From contig SKYX01000050.1 of NCBI GenBank assembly GCA_007127655.1, positions 1 through 7,431 of the forward strand: a DNA stretch of 7,431 bases. Direction: 5' to 3'. The stretch comes from Desulfonatronum sp. (GTDB lineage: Bacteria; Desulfobacterota; Desulfovibrionia; Desulfovibrionales; Desulfonatronaceae). This document shows positions 1 through 6,293 of this stretch, one piece after another. The position numbers and the translations under genes were made by a program. Within the stretch, counting starts at the first letter, position 1. Every line of letters starts with the position of its first letter. Under the pieces are notes generated by a model that was not told the DNA's origin, made no database searches, and was given only the letters and a program-made list of their open reading frames with translations.

Positions 1-1
1 C

Positions 2-664
2 TTCGCGGATTATCTCCTGCCCGACGAGACCAGTCTTGATGATCTGACCCACGGACGCTTCCAGCCCTTGGCCAGTTCCTGGCAAACGGCCATGACCTGG
101 GAGGTTCGGGAACTGAAGGCGGGGATGGAGGCGGCGTTTGCGGGCCGGATGGCTTTGACTGAAAAGTCTTCCGAAGAGTTTTCCGAAAAGTTTTTTGGGG
201 TGCCTTCCGAGAAACCTTTGGGAGAACCTTCGCGATGGCTGGACGTGGAGAAGTCCTTTCGGTTGTTCACGGATCGGGTAGAGGTGGATTACCGGATCAC
301 GGCATGCGGAGGGGATGTCCGAAGCGCGATCTGGGCCACCGAACTGGCCTTGGGTCTGACTTCGCGGTGTACCGGACGATCCCATGGCAATGGCGGCGGG
401 GAAGAGGAAAAAGACCTTGAACAGTCCTGGAGTTTCGTTGCTCTCGCGGATGTGACCTTTGCCTGTCCCTATTCCCAGGGCCGGTTTCTGGTGGAGGTCA
501 GCCCGGAGGCCACATTGCGCCATGTTCCGCTGTGGGCCGTGACCAAGTCCGAAAGCGGTTTCGAGCGCACCCCTCAGGGCTCGGCGTTTTATTTCTGTCG
601 TCCGCTGCGGCTGCTCTCCGGCGAGCAGGAACGGTTCCGCCTGACATTGCGGTTTGTCGAGTAG
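2..664 (+). CDS. GH57 glycoside hydrolase, C-terminal part (alpha-amylase / 4-alpha-glucanotransferase type), partial at 5' end
   Basis: The frame is open from the first complete codon at position 2 to the TAG at 662-664, so only the last 220 residues are present and the catalytic domain lies outside the window. The visible part matches the C-terminal beta-sandwich (DUF1926 type) of GH57 alpha-amylases and 4-alpha-glucanotransferases. It has FADYLLPDETSLDDL near the start, and near the end a VTKSESGFERTPQGSAF segment followed by the closing beta strands. Full-length relatives act on alpha-1,4-glucans such as glycogen or maltodextrin, probably in the cytoplasm. The domain carries a Ser/Glu-rich insert with repeated SEEF, SEKF and SEKP units (170-217) and a Gly/Glu-rich loop near 390-420. 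Family assignment is fairly sure; substrate and exact activity cannot be told without the N-terminus. Confidence 0.75.
   Translation, partial: FADYLLPDETSLDDLTHGRFQPLASSWQTAMTWEVRELKAGMEAAFAGRMALTEKSSEEFSEKFFGVPSEKPLGEPSRWLDVEKSFRLFTDRVEVDYRITACGGDVRSAIWATELALGLTSRCTGRSHGNGGGEEEKDLEQSWSFVALADVTFACPYSQGRFLVEVSPEATLRHVPLWAVTKSESGFERTPQGSAFYFCRPLRLLSGEQERFRLTLRFVE
170..217 (+). repeat. Degenerate 12-base tandem repeat coding SE(E/K)(F/P)
   Basis: Two adjacent 12-base units differ at a single base: TCCGAAGAGTTT at 170-181 and TCCGAAAAGTTT at 182-193. A third, diverged unit TCCGAGAAACCT lies at 206-217 after a 12-base spacer. They encode SEEF, SEKF and SEKP. The repeat stays in frame and probably forms a surface loop in the GH57 C-terminal domain. 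Confidence 0.6.
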
Positions 665-690
665 GGGCAGGTCTCGGACCTGCCCCCTAC
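661..690. repeat. REP-like GTAGGGGC palindrome
   Basis: GTAGGGGCAGGTC (661-673), a TCG loop (674-676) and GACCTGCCCC plus CTAC (677-690) form a near-perfect inverted repeat: a 13-bp stem with one extra C in the right arm. It overlaps the GH57 stop codon and lies in the short gap before sfsA. GTAGGGGC...GCCCCTAC palindromes are a recurrent intergenic repeat type in many bacterial genomes, often grouped with REP elements. No T-run follows, so it is not a standard rho-independent terminator, although as RNA it could protect the 3' end of the upstream message. Confidence 0.6.
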
Positions 691-717
691 GGAACGCGAA
701 GTGCCGAGATTATCGAA

Positions 718-1419
718 ATGCTGCTCCCTGAGTCTTTGATCACTGGTGTTCTGATCCGGCGCTACAAGCGTTTCCTGGCGGACGTCCGGCTGGAGAGCGG
801 CGAGGTGGTCACGGCGCATACCCCGAACACCGGGTCCATGCTCGGGTGTTCGAGTCCGGGGAGCCGGGTTTGGTTGAGTCGGGCGGACAACCCCAAACGT
901 AAATATCCCTGGACCTGGGAGTTGACCGAGGCCGAGTCCGGCGTGCTGGTGGGCATCCATACAGGGCGGAGCAACGGTTTGGTCTGGGAGGCCCTGGCCG
1001 AGGCCAAGGCACCTGAACTGGCCAGGTACCGACCAGTACGCCGGGAAGTTGTGGTCGGCCACGGACGGATCGACATGCTGTTGGAAAACGTCGAGGGTCG
1101 GGCTTGTTACGTGGAGGTCAAGAACGTCACCGCGGTTGACGAGCAGGGGACAGCGATCTTTCCGGACGCCGAGAGCGTCAGGGCCTCCCGGCATCTGGAA
1201 TTACTTGCCGAACTGGTCACCATGGGACACCGGGCCGTGATCTTTTTCTGCGTCCAGCGCGGGGATGCCGTGCGACTGTCCCCGGCGGACGCCATTGATC
1301 CGGTTTATGGTCGGACCTTGCGCCGGGTGTTGGCCCAGGGCGTGGAGGCGTTGGCTTGGCGGGCGGAGGTTTCGCAACGGGCCATTGTATTGGGAACGCC
1401 CTTACCCGTGGTTTGTTGA
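718..1419 (+). CDS. sfsA: SfsA family DNA-binding / nuclease-like protein
   Basis: The 233-residue product matches the length and motif order of E. coli SfsA (sugar fermentation stimulation protein A). RYKRFLADV is at residues 15-23, HTPNTG at 34-39, DNPKRKYPWTWEL at 57-69, RIDM with YVEVKNVT at 117-138, FPD at 148-150 and HRAVIFF at 171-177. SfsA was described as a non-specific DNA-binding protein that affects maltose metabolism genes; the D/ExK-like pattern in RIDM...EVKNVT fits a PD-(D/E)XK nuclease fold. Its biological role remains poorly defined. The ATG at 718 aligns with the E. coli N-terminus; the open frame upstream to 532 overlaps the GH57 gene and is not used. No strong ribosome binding site precedes the ATG. 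It lies 53 bases after the GH57 gene and 19 before the cupin gene, so co-transcription is plausible. Confidence 0.92.
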   Translation: MLLPESLITGVLIRRYKRFLADVRLESGEVVTAHTPNTGSMLGCSSPGSRVWLSRADNPKRKYPWTWELTEAESGVLVGIHTGRSNGLVWEALAEAKAPELARYRPVRREVVVGHGRIDMLLENVEGRACYVEVKNVTAVDEQGTAIFPDAESVRASRHLELLAELVTMGHRAVIFFCVQRGDAVRLSPADAIDPVYGRTLRRVLAQGVEALAWRAEVSQRAIVLGTPLPVVC

Positions 1420-1438
1420 AGAGGATGACGGAGGAAGG

Positions 1439-1840
1439 ATGACGACGACAACGCCCTTGACGCACCGGGGCTCCATGATGGACGAGTACTTCTTCGAGGA
1501 GCGCTGTTTCATCAGCGAATGGTGGAACTCCGAACAAGACGTGGATGTGTCCGTGGCCCGGGCCCGCGTCCTGCCGGGCGTTACGACCCGCCTGCACCGC
1601 CTGCGTGGCATCATGGAGCGGTACATTATTCTCGAAGGCCAGGGCCTGGTGGAAATCGATGGGCGACCTGCCAGCACCGTGATGCCCGGAGACGTGGTCC
1701 TGATTCCCCCCGGGGTTTCTCAACGCATCAGTAATCCCGGCATTTCAGACCTGCTTTTTCTGGTCGTGTGCACCCCTCGATTCGTCCCCGAGGCCTACGA
1801 GGACCTGGAAGGCCTGGGCGGCGTCGAAGCGGATCAATGA
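1439..1840 (+). CDS. Single-domain cupin protein
   Basis: This 133-residue protein is a single beta-barrel cupin (COG0662-like). Cupin motif 1 runs from G47 through H53 and E60 to G67 (LHRLRGIMERYIILEGQG), and motif 2 is GDVVLIPPGVSQRISN at residues 84-99. A CTPRF segment at 111-115 and an acidic tail follow, as in many small stand-alone bacterial cupins. The second His of motif 1 is Leu55 and the His of motif 2 is Gln95, leaving H53, E60 and Q95 as possible metal ligands. The protein may therefore bind metal differently or act as a small-molecule binding protein; the substrate is unknown. The ATG follows a good Shine-Dalgarno sequence GGAGGA (1430-1435) and starts 19 bases after the sfsA stop, which suggests one operon. 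Confidence 0.85.
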   Translation: MTTTTPLTHRGSMMDEYFFEERCFISEWWNSEQDVDVSVARARVLPGVTTRLHRLRGIMERYIILEGQGLVEIDGRPASTVMPGDVVLIPPGVSQRISNPGISDLLFLVVCTPRFVPEAYEDLEGLGGVEADQ

Positions 1841-1856
1841 TCCCGTGACTTTTTTT
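1823..1856 (+). terminator. Weak rho-independent terminator at the end of the cupin gene
   Basis: GGATC (1831-1835), AAT and GATCC (1839-1843) form a short hairpin across the TGA stop of the cupin gene. The outer bases GTC (1823-1825) and GAC (1847-1849) could extend it, and a run of seven T (1850-1856) follows directly. The T-run is convincing but the stem is short, so termination is probably partial. If it works, the helicase gene needs its own promoter in 1857-1900, where I see no clear one. Confidence 0.45.
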
Positions 1857-1918
1857 GTAACATCTCAAGCAATAGCGTCCACGGCTCCCAAGCCAAGAAC
1901 CCAAAAGGAATCCCGACT

Positions 1919-3664
1919 ATGACAATCGAACGCTTTGAAGAATTGACCCTATCCGAGGAAACGCTGAAGGCCATTCAGGACATGGGATTTGAGGAGCCGT
2001 CGCCCATACAGGCCCTGGCCATTCCCATGTTGATGCAGGGCCGGGACGTCATCGGCCAGGCCCAGACCGGAACGGGAAAAACCGTGGCCTTCGGCATCCC
2101 GGTTTTGGAAAAGGTCGACCCCGCGAGTCGGGACATCCAGGCCATCGTGCTCTGTCCGACCCGGGAACTGGCCATCCAAGTGGCCGAGGAGCTGAACACC
2201 CTGGCCAAATACCGCAAAGGGATCACCGTGCTTCCGGTCTACGGAGGGCAGCCCATTGATCGGCAGATCCGGGTGTTGCGCCAGGGGGCGCAGGTGATCA
2301 TCGGCACTCCGGGCCGGGTCATGGACCATATGGACCGGGGGACCATCAAGCTGGACAAGGTCCGGATCGCGGTCCTGGACGAGGCGGACGAGATGCTGGA
2401 CATGGGCTTTCGGGAAGACATCGAGTTGATCCTTCAGGCCGTGCCCGCCAATCGACAGACCGTGCTCTTCTCCGCGACCATGCCCTCGGAGATTCTGCGC
2501 CTGGCGGACACGTATCAGACGGATCGGTTGCTGGCCAAGGTATCCCAAAAAGTGCTCACCGTGCCGAACGTCGAGCAGTTTTTCTACGAGGTGCCCCGAG
2601 GCTCGCGGCTGGAGGCCATGTGCCGGATCATCGACGTGTTCAACCCCAAGCTGAGCATCGTCTTTTCCAACACCAAACGGGGCGTGGACCAGATCGTGGA
2701 GCACCTTCAGGCCCGTGGGTACATGTCCGAGGGGCTGCATGGCGACATGAACCAGGTGCAACGCGACCGGGTGATGGGCAAGTTTCGGTCGGGCAGCGTG
2801 GAGATTCTGGTAGCCACGGACGTGGCCGCCAGGGGCATCGACGTGGACGACGTAGAAGCTGTCTTTAATTTCGATATTCCCAGCGACGTGGAGTACTACG
2901 TCCACCGCATCGGGCGCACGGGCCGGGCCGGACGGACCGGAAGGGCCTTCACCTTCGCCTCGGGCCGGGAGTTCTACAAGCTTCGGGACATCCAGCGGTT
3001 CACCAAGGCCAAGATGGTTCAGCGCAGCGTCCCCAGCGTGGGCGACGTGGAGCAGGCCAAAACAGATAAGTTCCTGAGTGGGATACGGGAGAGCATGGCG
3101 CAGGGCGGACTGGAAACCCAGGTGAGAGTGGTGGAGCACTTTTTGGAGAATGAACAGGTCTCTTCCCTGGACATGGCTGCGGCGATGCTGAAAATACTCA
3201 TGGGACCGCCCAGGAAGGAACAGGAGGATGCGCTGCTGTTCAACGAGCCGTCCCGCGGTCGGTCCGGTGATCGGGATCAGGACCGGAATCGCCCTGGCCC
3301 CGGATTCCGGGAGAGCGGACCGCAACAGGGCATGACCCGGCTAATGCTCAACGTCGGCCGCAATCAACAGGTGGAAGTGCGGGACGTGGTCGGGGCCATT
3401 GCCGGAGAAACCGGTCTCTCGGGCAGACAGATCGGCAAGATCGTGATGCAGGACAGCCGCTGTTTCGTGGAAGTGCCCACGGAATTCGCCAAAGACGTGG
3501 TTCGGGTGATGGACGGAAACCAGATCCGAGGCCTGCGGATCGAGGTCAAGGAAGTCTCGGATGGAGGACGGGCCGACGACGACCAGCGCCCCATGCGCAA
3601 GCGACCGGCCACGGTCCGTCCGTTCCGGGCCAAACGACCTAACTCGCAAAGCTGGGACAGGTAG
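1919..3664 (+). CDS. deaD: DEAD-box ATP-dependent RNA helicase with DbpA-type RNA-binding domain
   Basis: The 581-residue product has the full DEAD-box motif set. The Q motif (GFEEPSPIQ) is near residue 23, motif I AQTGTGKT at 48-55, Ia PTRELA at 80-85, Ib TPGR at 130-133, II DEAD at 154-157, III SAT at 185-187, IV IVFSNTK at 247-253, V ATDVAARGID at 299-308 and VI HRIGRTGR at 329-336. Two RecA-like lobes are followed by a helical region, a basic hydrophilic linker (about 443-471), a DbpA/CsdA-type RNA-binding domain (about 473-546) and a basic tail. Proteins of this architecture (DeaD/CsdA) unwind RNA in ribosome assembly, mRNA decay and cold adaptation. AAGGAA at 1905-1910 lies eight bases before the ATG. 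DeaD is the best fit for the length; DbpA and other paralogues share the C-terminal domain. Confidence 0.93.
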   Translation: MTIERFEELTLSEETLKAIQDMGFEEPSPIQALAIPMLMQGRDVIGQAQTGTGKTVAFGIPVLEKVDPASRDIQAIVLCPTRELAIQVAEELNTLAKYRKGITVLPVYGGQPIDRQIRVLRQGAQVIIGTPGRVMDHMDRGTIKLDKVRIAVLDEADEMLDMGFREDIELILQAVPANRQTVLFSATMPSEILRLADTYQTDRLLAKVSQKVLTVPNVEQFFYEVPRGSRLEAMCRIIDVFNPKLSIVFSNTKRGVDQIVEHLQARGYMSEGLHGDMNQVQRDRVMGKFRSGSVEILVATDVAARGIDVDDVEAVFNFDIPSDVEYYVHRIGRTGRAGRTGRAFTFASGREFYKLRDIQRFTKAKMVQRSVPSVGDVEQAKTDKFLSGIRESMAQGGLETQVRVVEHFLENEQVSSLDMAAAMLKILMGPPRKEQEDALLFNEPSRGRSGDRDQDRNRPGPGFRESGPQQGMTRLMLNVGRNQQVEVRDVVGAIAGETGLSGRQIGKIVMQDSRCFVEVPTEFAKDVVRVMDGNQIRGLRIEVKEVSDGGRADDDQRPMRKRPATVRPFRAKRPNSQSWDR

Positions 3665-3668
3665 GCGC

Positions 3669-3696
3669 GGCGGGCGCGTTTACAGCAGGGCCCGCC
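3669..3696. other. Hairpin across the helicase/radical SAM convergent junction
   Basis: GGCGGGC (3669-3675) pairs perfectly with GCCCGCC (3690-3696) around a 14-base loop. It spans the 15-base gap between the two convergent stop codons and the last codons of the radical SAM gene. No T-run follows on either strand, so it is not a classic terminator. It may still slow or separate converging transcription, or it may be chance in GC-rich sequence. Confidence 0.3.
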
Positions 3697-4639
3697 AAAG
3701 GCGTTTGGCCAGGTTCGCTTGGTGCTGATCCAGTCGGGTGATTCCGGCCTGGGCCGCGGCATTCAGTGCCTGGGCGAACTCCTCGCCGGTGAGCGGACGG
3801 CTCAGTTCCGGGAATGCGTTTGCGTTCCCGCACGGTCGGTATTGGTCCATGATGTTCACGTAGGTGGTCTGGGAGATTTTCTGGGCCAAGAATTCCATCC
3901 ACAGTGCGGTTCCGGCCAGATCTTCCGGCATCACCAGATGCCGGACAAGCAGGCCGCGGACGGCGACGCCCCGATCGTCCAGTTCCAGGTCGCCCACTTG
4001 GCGGTGCATTTCTTTGATGGCTTCCCGGGCCCGTTCCGGGTAGTCCTCGGCCCGGCAGTACCGGGCGGCGGCTTCCGGGGCAAAGAATTTGGCGTCGGGC
4101 ATGTAGATGTCCACCACGCCGTCGAGTCGGCGCAACGTCTCCAGGCTGTCGTATCCGCTGGAATTGTAAACCAGGGGCAAACGCAGCCCCTGGTCCGCGG
4201 CGATGACCAGGGCTTCGAGGATTTGGGGCACGACGTGAGATGGGGTGACGAAATTGATGTTGTGGACGCCTTGAGCCTGCAATTCCAGCATGACGGCGGC
4301 CAGTTGTTCCGGGACCGCCTCCGGGGCGTCCTCCCCTTGGTGGCTGATGTCGTGGTTCTGGCAAAACACGCAGGCCAGGTTGCACTGGGCGAAAAAGATC
4401 GTTCCGGACCCACCGCTGCCCACCAACGGCTCTTCCTCCCCAAAGTGCGGGCTGTAGCTGGCAACCTTGGCCCAGCGACCGATCCGGCAAAAGCCCGATT
4501 CCCCTTCGAGCCGGTTCACCCGGCACTGCCTGGGACACATGGCGCAGTCCAGTAGCGCCTCCACCGCCTCGGCGGCACGAGCGCGCAGTTCTCCGGCGGC
4601 GTGGAGTTGGAGATATCCGGCTTCCGACGTTGTGGTCAT
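3680..4639 (-). CDS. PflX-type radical SAM protein (COG1313)
   Basis: The 319-residue product is a radical SAM protein of the uncharacterised PflX / putative pyruvate-formate-lyase-activating type. The [4Fe-4S] motif is CNLACVFC, with C86, C90 and C93 (CX3CX2C). A second cysteine set lies before it (C32, C35, C39 and C51 in CPRQCRVNRLEGESGFC), as is usual in this family and suggestive of a second metal site. SxxGxGTIFF (about 75-83), NINFVTPSHVVPQI (127-140), YNSSGYDSL (158-166), VDIYMPDAKF (176-185) and YRPCGNA (267-273) are further family features. The enzyme should cleave S-adenosylmethionine to start radical chemistry; its target is not known. No pyruvate formate-lyase gene lies in this window, so an activase role is unsupported. 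The start is fixed by AAGGAGGA (4644-4651), just upstream of the ATG. The gene converges on deaD. Confidence 0.88.
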   Translation of the reverse strand: MTTTSEAGYLQLHAAGELRARAAEAVEALLDCAMCPRQCRVNRLEGESGFCRIGRWAKVASYSPHFGEEEPLVGSGGSGTIFFAQCNLACVFCQNHDISHQGEDAPEAVPEQLAAVMLELQAQGVHNINFVTPSHVVPQILEALVIAADQGLRLPLVYNSSGYDSLETLRRLDGVVDIYMPDAKFFAPEAAARYCRAEDYPERAREAIKEMHRQVGDLELDDRGVAVRGLLVRHLVMPEDLAGTALWMEFLAQKISQTTYVNIMDQYRPCGNANAFPELSRPLTGEEFAQALNAAAQAGITRLDQHQANLAKRLWRALL

Positions 4640-4670
4640 GCTGTCCTCCTTGGTTTGCGATCACGCTCCA

Positions 4671-4750
4671 TTCCCGAAAAACTACCCAGGGGCGAGACGA
4701 ATGTCACGGGCTCGGATCGGGTTCATGACTTCGAACCCACGTTTCGGGAA
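4671..4750 (-). ncRNA. Possible structured 5' leader of the radical SAM gene
   Basis: On the minus strand TTCCCGAAA (4750-4742) pairs perfectly with TTTCGGGAA (4679-4671), closing an 80-base region. Inside, GGGTTC (4738-4733) pairs with GAACCC (4724-4719), and CGAG with CTCG can form a further short stem, giving a possible three-way junction. The closing stem ends about 20 bases before the Shine-Dalgarno sequence of the radical SAM gene, where a cis-regulatory RNA would be expected. It matches no riboswitch class that I recognise. It could also be chance or a DNA palindrome. Confidence 0.3.
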
Positions 4751-4854
4751 AGAAAGTAACACGAAGCCAGGACTTGACGACATGGCCAAAGGCAGGGAAA
4801 AGAAAAGAAGGCATGAGGCTTTGACTTTGAATCAATCCCAAGAGGTTTCCCGCC

Positions 4855-4962
4855 ATGTTCATTTTCAGAAAATTTGCTCTCTCCGTCGAGGCATGGATAA
4901 TCGGCATCGGCTTTTTCGCGTTGTTTGGATTGATGGATATTTACGGGGTGTTGGTCTTTTGA
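4855..4962 (+). CDS. Putative 35-residue single-pass membrane protein
   Basis: An ATG-to-TGA ORF of 35 codons. The product begins MFIFRKFALSVEAW with two positive charges, and from about residue 14 to the end is almost wholly hydrophobic (IIGIGFFALFGLMDIYGVLVF, broken only by one Asp at 28). This fits one transmembrane helix. An AGAGG ribosome-binding-like sequence (4841-4845) lies nine bases before the ATG. About 100 bases downstream is a strong terminator with its U-tract on the same strand, and no other + strand gene in the gap explains it. I do not recognise the family. The short length means chance cannot be excluded; function, if real, is unknown (small membrane proteins often modulate a larger membrane partner). 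Confidence 0.45.
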   Translation: MFIFRKFALSVEAWIIGIGFFALFGLMDIYGVLVF

Positions 4963-5028
4963 TGGGACTTGGTCTTCGCGAAACGATATTGACGAATAAT
5001 TTCGCCGGCTGAATTTCAACGGAAATGG

Positions 5029-5043
5029 CGACACGACGTGTCG
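5029..5043. promoter_or_regulatory. Perfect 7-1-7 palindrome, operator-like
   Basis: CGACACG (5029-5035), a single A, and CGTGTCG (5037-5043) form a perfect dyad. Odd-length symmetric sites of this size are typical of dimeric regulator operators. It lies between the small ORF and the terminator rather than before a recognised gene, so a regulatory role is uncertain. Confidence 0.25.
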
Positions 5044-5059
5044 TGGTCCATGCGGTAAC

Positions 5060-5107
5060 AATGCCCGCGCCCTGGAACGGATACCGTCCCAGGGCGCGGG
5101 CATTTTT
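5060..5107 (+). terminator. Strong rho-independent terminator, possibly bidirectional
   Basis: AATGCCCGCGCCCTGG (5060-5075) pairs perfectly with CCAGGGCGCGGGCATT (5089-5104); the loop holds a further ACGG/CCGT stem (5077-5080 with 5084-5087). On the + strand the stem runs into five T (5103-5107). On the minus strand the tail is TTGTT, a weaker U-tract, about 40 bases past the stop of the FemAB-like gene. It therefore ends a + strand transcript well and may also serve the convergent FemAB-like gene. Confidence 0.85.
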
Positions 5108-5145
5108 CGTGATGGTGGGAAGAGTGCGTGAATGGAGCCAGGCGG

Positions 5146-6240
5146 TTACAGGCCGTTGTCCCGGGAAAGCGCGTCCGCGTTGCGATATGCGTTATAGACG
5201 TCTTCGTTCAGCGGATAGTCCCAGGAGCCGCTGCGCAGTTCGATGGCTCCGCCGAATCCGGTCTTGAAGCGAAACAGTCCGTAAAAGGGGTGGTCCGGCG
5301 CGGCTCCGGGCGAGACCGCTCCCATATCGTAGCGGGTGCAACCTCGGCTTCTGGCCAGCCGCATGGCGGCCCAGTGCAGGGCGTAGGAACTCATGAACGT
5401 TCTGTTGGCTGTGGAGGAGGCACCGTGCAGGAAAACGGCGTTGCTCCCGGAAATAGCGACGATCGCTCCGGCCAGCAGGTCACTTTCATGCCCGGCCAGC
5501 AGGAAATGCAACTCCGAAGTGTTGGATTTTTGGGCATGGGCTTGGAACAGGGCCGCGAAGTGGCGATAGTCGCAGGAGGGAAAGCCGTTACGTTTGGCGG
5601 TCTGGCGGTACAAGTCGTAAAACGAGGGCAGCTTGTCCATGGAGGCCGGGGTCACGACGACGCCCTTGCGCCGGGCCAGCCCGATATTGTAGCGGGTCTT
5701 CGCCTTCATCCCGGCCAGAATCTCCTCTTCCGGACGACTGATGTCCACGACAAGGGAACTGGCCACGGTCATGTCCATTTCCGCCTTGCGCAGGTTCCAG
5801 TGCCTGGTGCCGATGTTCATGCGCATTTCACGGATGCGCGGTTCCGGAAAGGTATTCCAGCTTTTGGCGAGCATTTCCCCAGCGTATCGGGACTTCCAGG
5901 GCAGATCGTAGCGGATGAAGGCCACGGAAGAGTCCAGGTGACGGACCAGCGCTTCGGATAGCTCTTCAAGGTACTGTCCACGATGATCCCCGGGCGGAGT
6001 GTGCTCCGGCCCCTGGGGTACGAAGGCTCCCAGGTTGTTCCGGCCCACGGGTTGGAGCAGGACCAGGACGTCGCCGTAATTGTTTTGACCTTTGTTGGAA
6101 GTCGGCTCCGGGGTAAGGATGTCGAAGGCCACCGGCCTACATCCCAGGCGGGACTTAACATGAGCCCAGTAGTCGGACTGGAACAGAATGTCCGTGGGCA
6201 AAAGGGACTGGGTCTTTTTGGGAGCGAGGCGGACAGACAT
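5146..6240 (-). CDS. FemAB-family aminoacyltransferase-like protein (GNAT fold)
   Basis: With the ATG at 6240 the product has 364 residues, a usual length for the FemAB family of tandem GNAT-fold enzymes. The hallmark MKAKTRYNIGLARRKGV is at residues 178-194, followed by FYDLYRQTAKRNGF (207-220), FLHGASSTANR...SSYALHW (270-290), a YDMGAVSP segment (304-311) and FKTGFGG (325-331). FemA/FemX proteins transfer amino acids from aminoacyl-tRNA to lipid II or peptidoglycan stem peptides. In Gram-negative bacteria, which normally lack interpeptide bridges, the acceptor is unclear, so substrate is left open. No signal peptide is seen, so it is probably cytoplasmic. The frame stays open upstream to 6423, but those 61 codons cross a terminator hairpin and look unlike the family. 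The Shine-Dalgarno before 6240 is weak. The gene ends about 40 bases before a shared terminator. Confidence 0.82.
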   Translation of the reverse strand: MSVRLAPKKTQSLLPTDILFQSDYWAHVKSRLGCRPVAFDILTPEPTSNKGQNNYGDVLVLLQPVGRNNLGAFVPQGPEHTPPGDHRGQYLEELSEALVRHLDSSVAFIRYDLPWKSRYAGEMLAKSWNTFPEPRIREMRMNIGTRHWNLRKAEMDMTVASSLVVDISRPEEEILAGMKAKTRYNIGLARRKGVVVTPASMDKLPSFYDLYRQTAKRNGFPSCDYRHFAALFQAHAQKSNTSELHFLLAGHESDLLAGAIVAISGSNAVFLHGASSTANRTFMSSYALHWAAMRLARSRGCTRYDMGAVSPGAAPDHPFYGLFRFKTGFGGAIELRSGSWDYPLNEDVYNAYRNADALSRDNGL

Positions 6241-6293
6241 GATGGTGATGGATTCCGTATGAACGGTTGAACGAAAACGGGCAAGGGCCTTGG

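Larger units (their letters stand above)
4640..5145. other. Intergenic region between divergently placed elements
   Basis: About 500 bases without a large gene. From left to right it holds the ribosome binding site and possible structured leader of the radical SAM gene, a 35-codon + strand ORF, a 7-1-7 palindrome and a strong terminator, each listed separately. I could not identify a convincing sigma-70 or sigma-54 promoter for either direction in 4755-4850. TTGACG (4774-4779) and TTGACT (4821-4826) are -35-like on the + strand but lack good -10 partners. Confidence 0.6.

Noticed and set aside
532..717. Upstream extension of the sfsA frame
   Set aside because: It overlaps the conserved end of the GH57 gene in another frame and has no SfsA similarity; the ATG at 718 fits the family start.
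1949..3325. Long minus-strand ORF (458 codons) opposite the helicase gene
   Set aside because: It is antisense to a complete DEAD-box helicase with all motifs; its translation is His/Leu/Pro-rich and resembles no family, as expected for a shadow in GC-rich coding DNA.
3719..4555. 278-codon + strand ORF opposite the radical SAM gene
   Set aside because: It lies antisense to the CX3CX2C-containing gene; it is a shadow frame with no recognisable domain.
4719..4738. tRNA T-arm-like sequence (GGGTTCGAA on the minus strand)
   Set aside because: No acceptor stem, anticodon arm or D-arm could be placed around it; it is part of a simple GGGTTC/GAACCC hairpin.
4671..4750. ZTP (pfl) riboswitch before the radical SAM gene
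   Set aside because: CGTGAC and a CGCCCCTGGGTAG segment on the minus strand recall the pfl motif, but they are only about eight bases apart and the conserved middle section is absent.
5128..5961. 277-codon + strand ORF opposite the FemAB-like gene
   Set aside because: It lies antisense to recognisable FemAB motifs and has no family features of its own.
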